A stretch of DNA of 64,000 bases from Xiphophorus maculatus (lineage: Eukaryota; Chordata; Actinopteri; Cyprinodontiformes; Poeciliidae), in the NCBI RefSeq assembly GCF_002775205.1, contig NC_036455.1, positions 1,340,501-1,404,500 of the forward strand, given 5' to 3'. Below are positions 63,201 through 64,000 of this stretch, in pieces. The notes beneath the pieces were generated by a model. The model worked only from the letters and a program-made list of their open reading frames with translations. It was not told where the DNA came from and did not search any database. Within the stretch, counting starts at the first letter, position 1, and the number at the start of each line of letters is the position of its first letter. The translations under genes and the position numbers were made by a program.

Positions 63201-64000
63201 TATATCAACATAAAAATATGGTTAACATTTAATAAACTATATACCATCATTGGAAAACTATTTACTCTGGTTATCTTTGTCGATGAAGACCTGAAGTGCG
63301 TAACTATGACAAGAACAAAAAACCACAGAGAATTGTAATGGGGCAAATATTTTCTCTCTACATTGTTTTTATGAGATAAGCTTAAGCCAACAAGGTTTTC
63401 AAACATATTTCCTGAATTGGCTACTATGAAAGCCTGACTGTCTCGTGTCTGATTATTCCAAGGTCACCACAATAAAGACTGTGAAGCAGGTTGATGAGTT
63501 GGTGGACATTGGAACCGACACCCCCGTCTGGCAGCGCTACAGACTGAAGATTATGAGTCTCTCCCAACAGGTCAGTAAAACTGTCAGAGTTACAAATGTG
63601 CTTTTTTTAAAACCCAGATTGTTTTTTTTTTCATGTCACACTCTGCAGCACAGCCACAGTACTGCGGCACAGTTCTGTTAGATTTTGATGCATTCAGCCT
63701 ACTTTCTGCTAAATGCAACGCCTACACCCTCCGTCCTGAATAAATAACACTTAACGAGGGTTGGGACTGGGTTTTGATTCTCAAATTTCGTTCTCACTCT
63801 CTTAGAAGCACGCAAAGCTTAGAAAGTAGCTTCAAAGAGTAATTAGATCAAAGCCAGATACGGATTTATTTCTTTTAAATGAATCTCGTTTTTTCTCTCG
63901 TCGCATGCTGCAGATACGGAACAACATTCTTGCCTGCTTCAGCCCTGAATACAAAAGGACCACCTTTATGCTCATGGCTGTTTGGTTCAGCATGTCTTTC
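57273..64000 (+). CDS. sv2a: Synaptic vesicle glycoprotein 2A, 5' part
   Basis: SV2A is a 12-span, major-facilitator-type glycoprotein of synaptic vesicles that modulates calcium-dependent release through synaptotagmin. Coding exons: 57273-57882, 59747-59927, 61376-61527, 62512-62645, 62798-62887, 63463-63570, 63914-64000 and onward; 454 residues are in the window, of about 740 expected, and the gene runs off the right edge. The acidic cytosolic head has SYSRFEEDDDDDYP and TEGHDEDDEIYEGEYQGIP, with T86 matching the phosphothreonine of mammalian SV2A that binds synaptotagmin. TM1 is at about 163-187 (LGLALMADGVEIFVVGFVL). The MFS signature GAMADRIGRR is at 219-228. Later blocks are FCRLLSGVGIGGSIP, EKRGEHLSWLCMFWMIGG, GSAYQFHSWRVFV and MPESPRF. 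The N-terminal region and the neighbour sf3b4 favour SV2A over SV2B/SV2C. The luminal loop 4 lies outside. Confidence 0.95.
58640..59170. repeat. Degenerate minisatellite-like region in sv2a intron
   Basis: Variants of GGAACTTACAGG / GAACTTACCGG and of TACTTTCTGGAAC / ACTTTCTAGAAC recur irregularly more than ten times over about 500 bp. The unit is not regular enough to fix its length. A perfect palindrome with 12-bp arms sits at 58648-58675. Confidence 0.6.
59940..61370. other. sv2a intron, mostly unrecognised
   Basis: AT-rich intron between the coding exons at 59747 and 61376. Apart from the MITE half copy at 61197-61255 I see no repeat family, RNA gene or exon. Confidence 0.55.
61197..61255. 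mobile_element. Half copy of the hairpin MITE family
   Basis: AAGCAGGGAAATTTCTGAAAAC, ACGCAGGACAGTGGCAGGG and TTAAGGACCACTAC match the right arm of the MITE at 38212-38411. Confidence 0.6.
61807..61856. repeat. Dispersed repeat, copy 2
   Basis: Near-identical to 54639-54690 (TGCATGCAAGAATTCTTCTC, then ACCCAAAGTCCTTAAGGAAG). No family is recognised. Confidence 0.75.
62724..62746. repeat. Short (TA)n tract
   Basis: About 11 alternating AT bases pairs in the intron between the exons at 62512 and 62798, followed by a T-rich run. Confidence 0.85.

Overview
The window is vertebrate nuclear DNA, almost certainly from a ray-finned fish. The genes have many short exons with GT-AG introns. The repeats are fish-typical: Tc1-like transposon wrecks, a palindromic hairpin MITE family, a hAT-type MITE and LINE 3' tails with the 'caatgacaataaag' ending. 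One gene is a type IV antifreeze/apolipoprotein-like gene known from teleosts. No bacterial, viral or CRISPR features were seen.

Layout. 1-3.9 kb: gene-free, with one Tc1 wreck. 3.9-14.5 kb: a 14-3-3 gene on +, with a CpG-type promoter and probable non-coding first exon near 4.0 kb, five coding exons and 250 aa. 17.0-25.7 kb: cytoplasmic poly(A)-binding protein gene pabpc1 on +, 13 coding exons and 634 aa. Its promoter has a TATA-like element and a pyrimidine-rich (TOP-like) start, and its 5' UTR carries an A-rich tract. 25.8-28.1 kb: a small secreted amphipathic-helix protein of the type IV antifreeze/apolipoprotein group on -, 122 aa, tail-to-tail with pabpc1. 28.1-33.8 kb: gene-free and repeat-rich. 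34.0-45.1 kb: lix1l on +, six coding exons and 357 aa, followed by a long AT-rich trailer. 45.2-48.5 kb: sf3b4 on +, six exons and 391 aa. 48.5-57.2 kb: mostly non-coding, with a probable sv2a promoter and non-coding exon near 51.0-51.2 kb and a 317-bp ATCT array. 57.3-64.0 kb: the first seven coding exons of sv2a plus the start of the eighth (454 residues); the gene runs off the right edge.

The genes do not form one pathway. pabpc1 and sf3b4 act in mRNA metabolism (poly(A) binding and U2 snRNP splicing), 14-3-3 is a phosphopeptide adaptor, lix1l is a LIX1-family protein, and sv2a is a synaptic vesicle transporter-like glycoprotein. The order 14-3-3/pabpc1 resembles human 8q22 (YWHAZ-PABPC1), and lix1l/sf3b4/sv2a resembles human 1q21, so the window joins two segments that are separate in human.

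I did not find a convincing undescribed system. The most useful second looks are the RFX/CRE/CCAAT promoter, the diverged 14-3-3 copy, two inverted-repeat elements (one with an 8-bp target duplication), the all-phase-1 exon structure of sf3b4, and the pabpc1 A-rich leader. All exon joins were made by eye from GT-AG sites, reading frame and remembered vertebrate homologues; nothing was aligned by computer.
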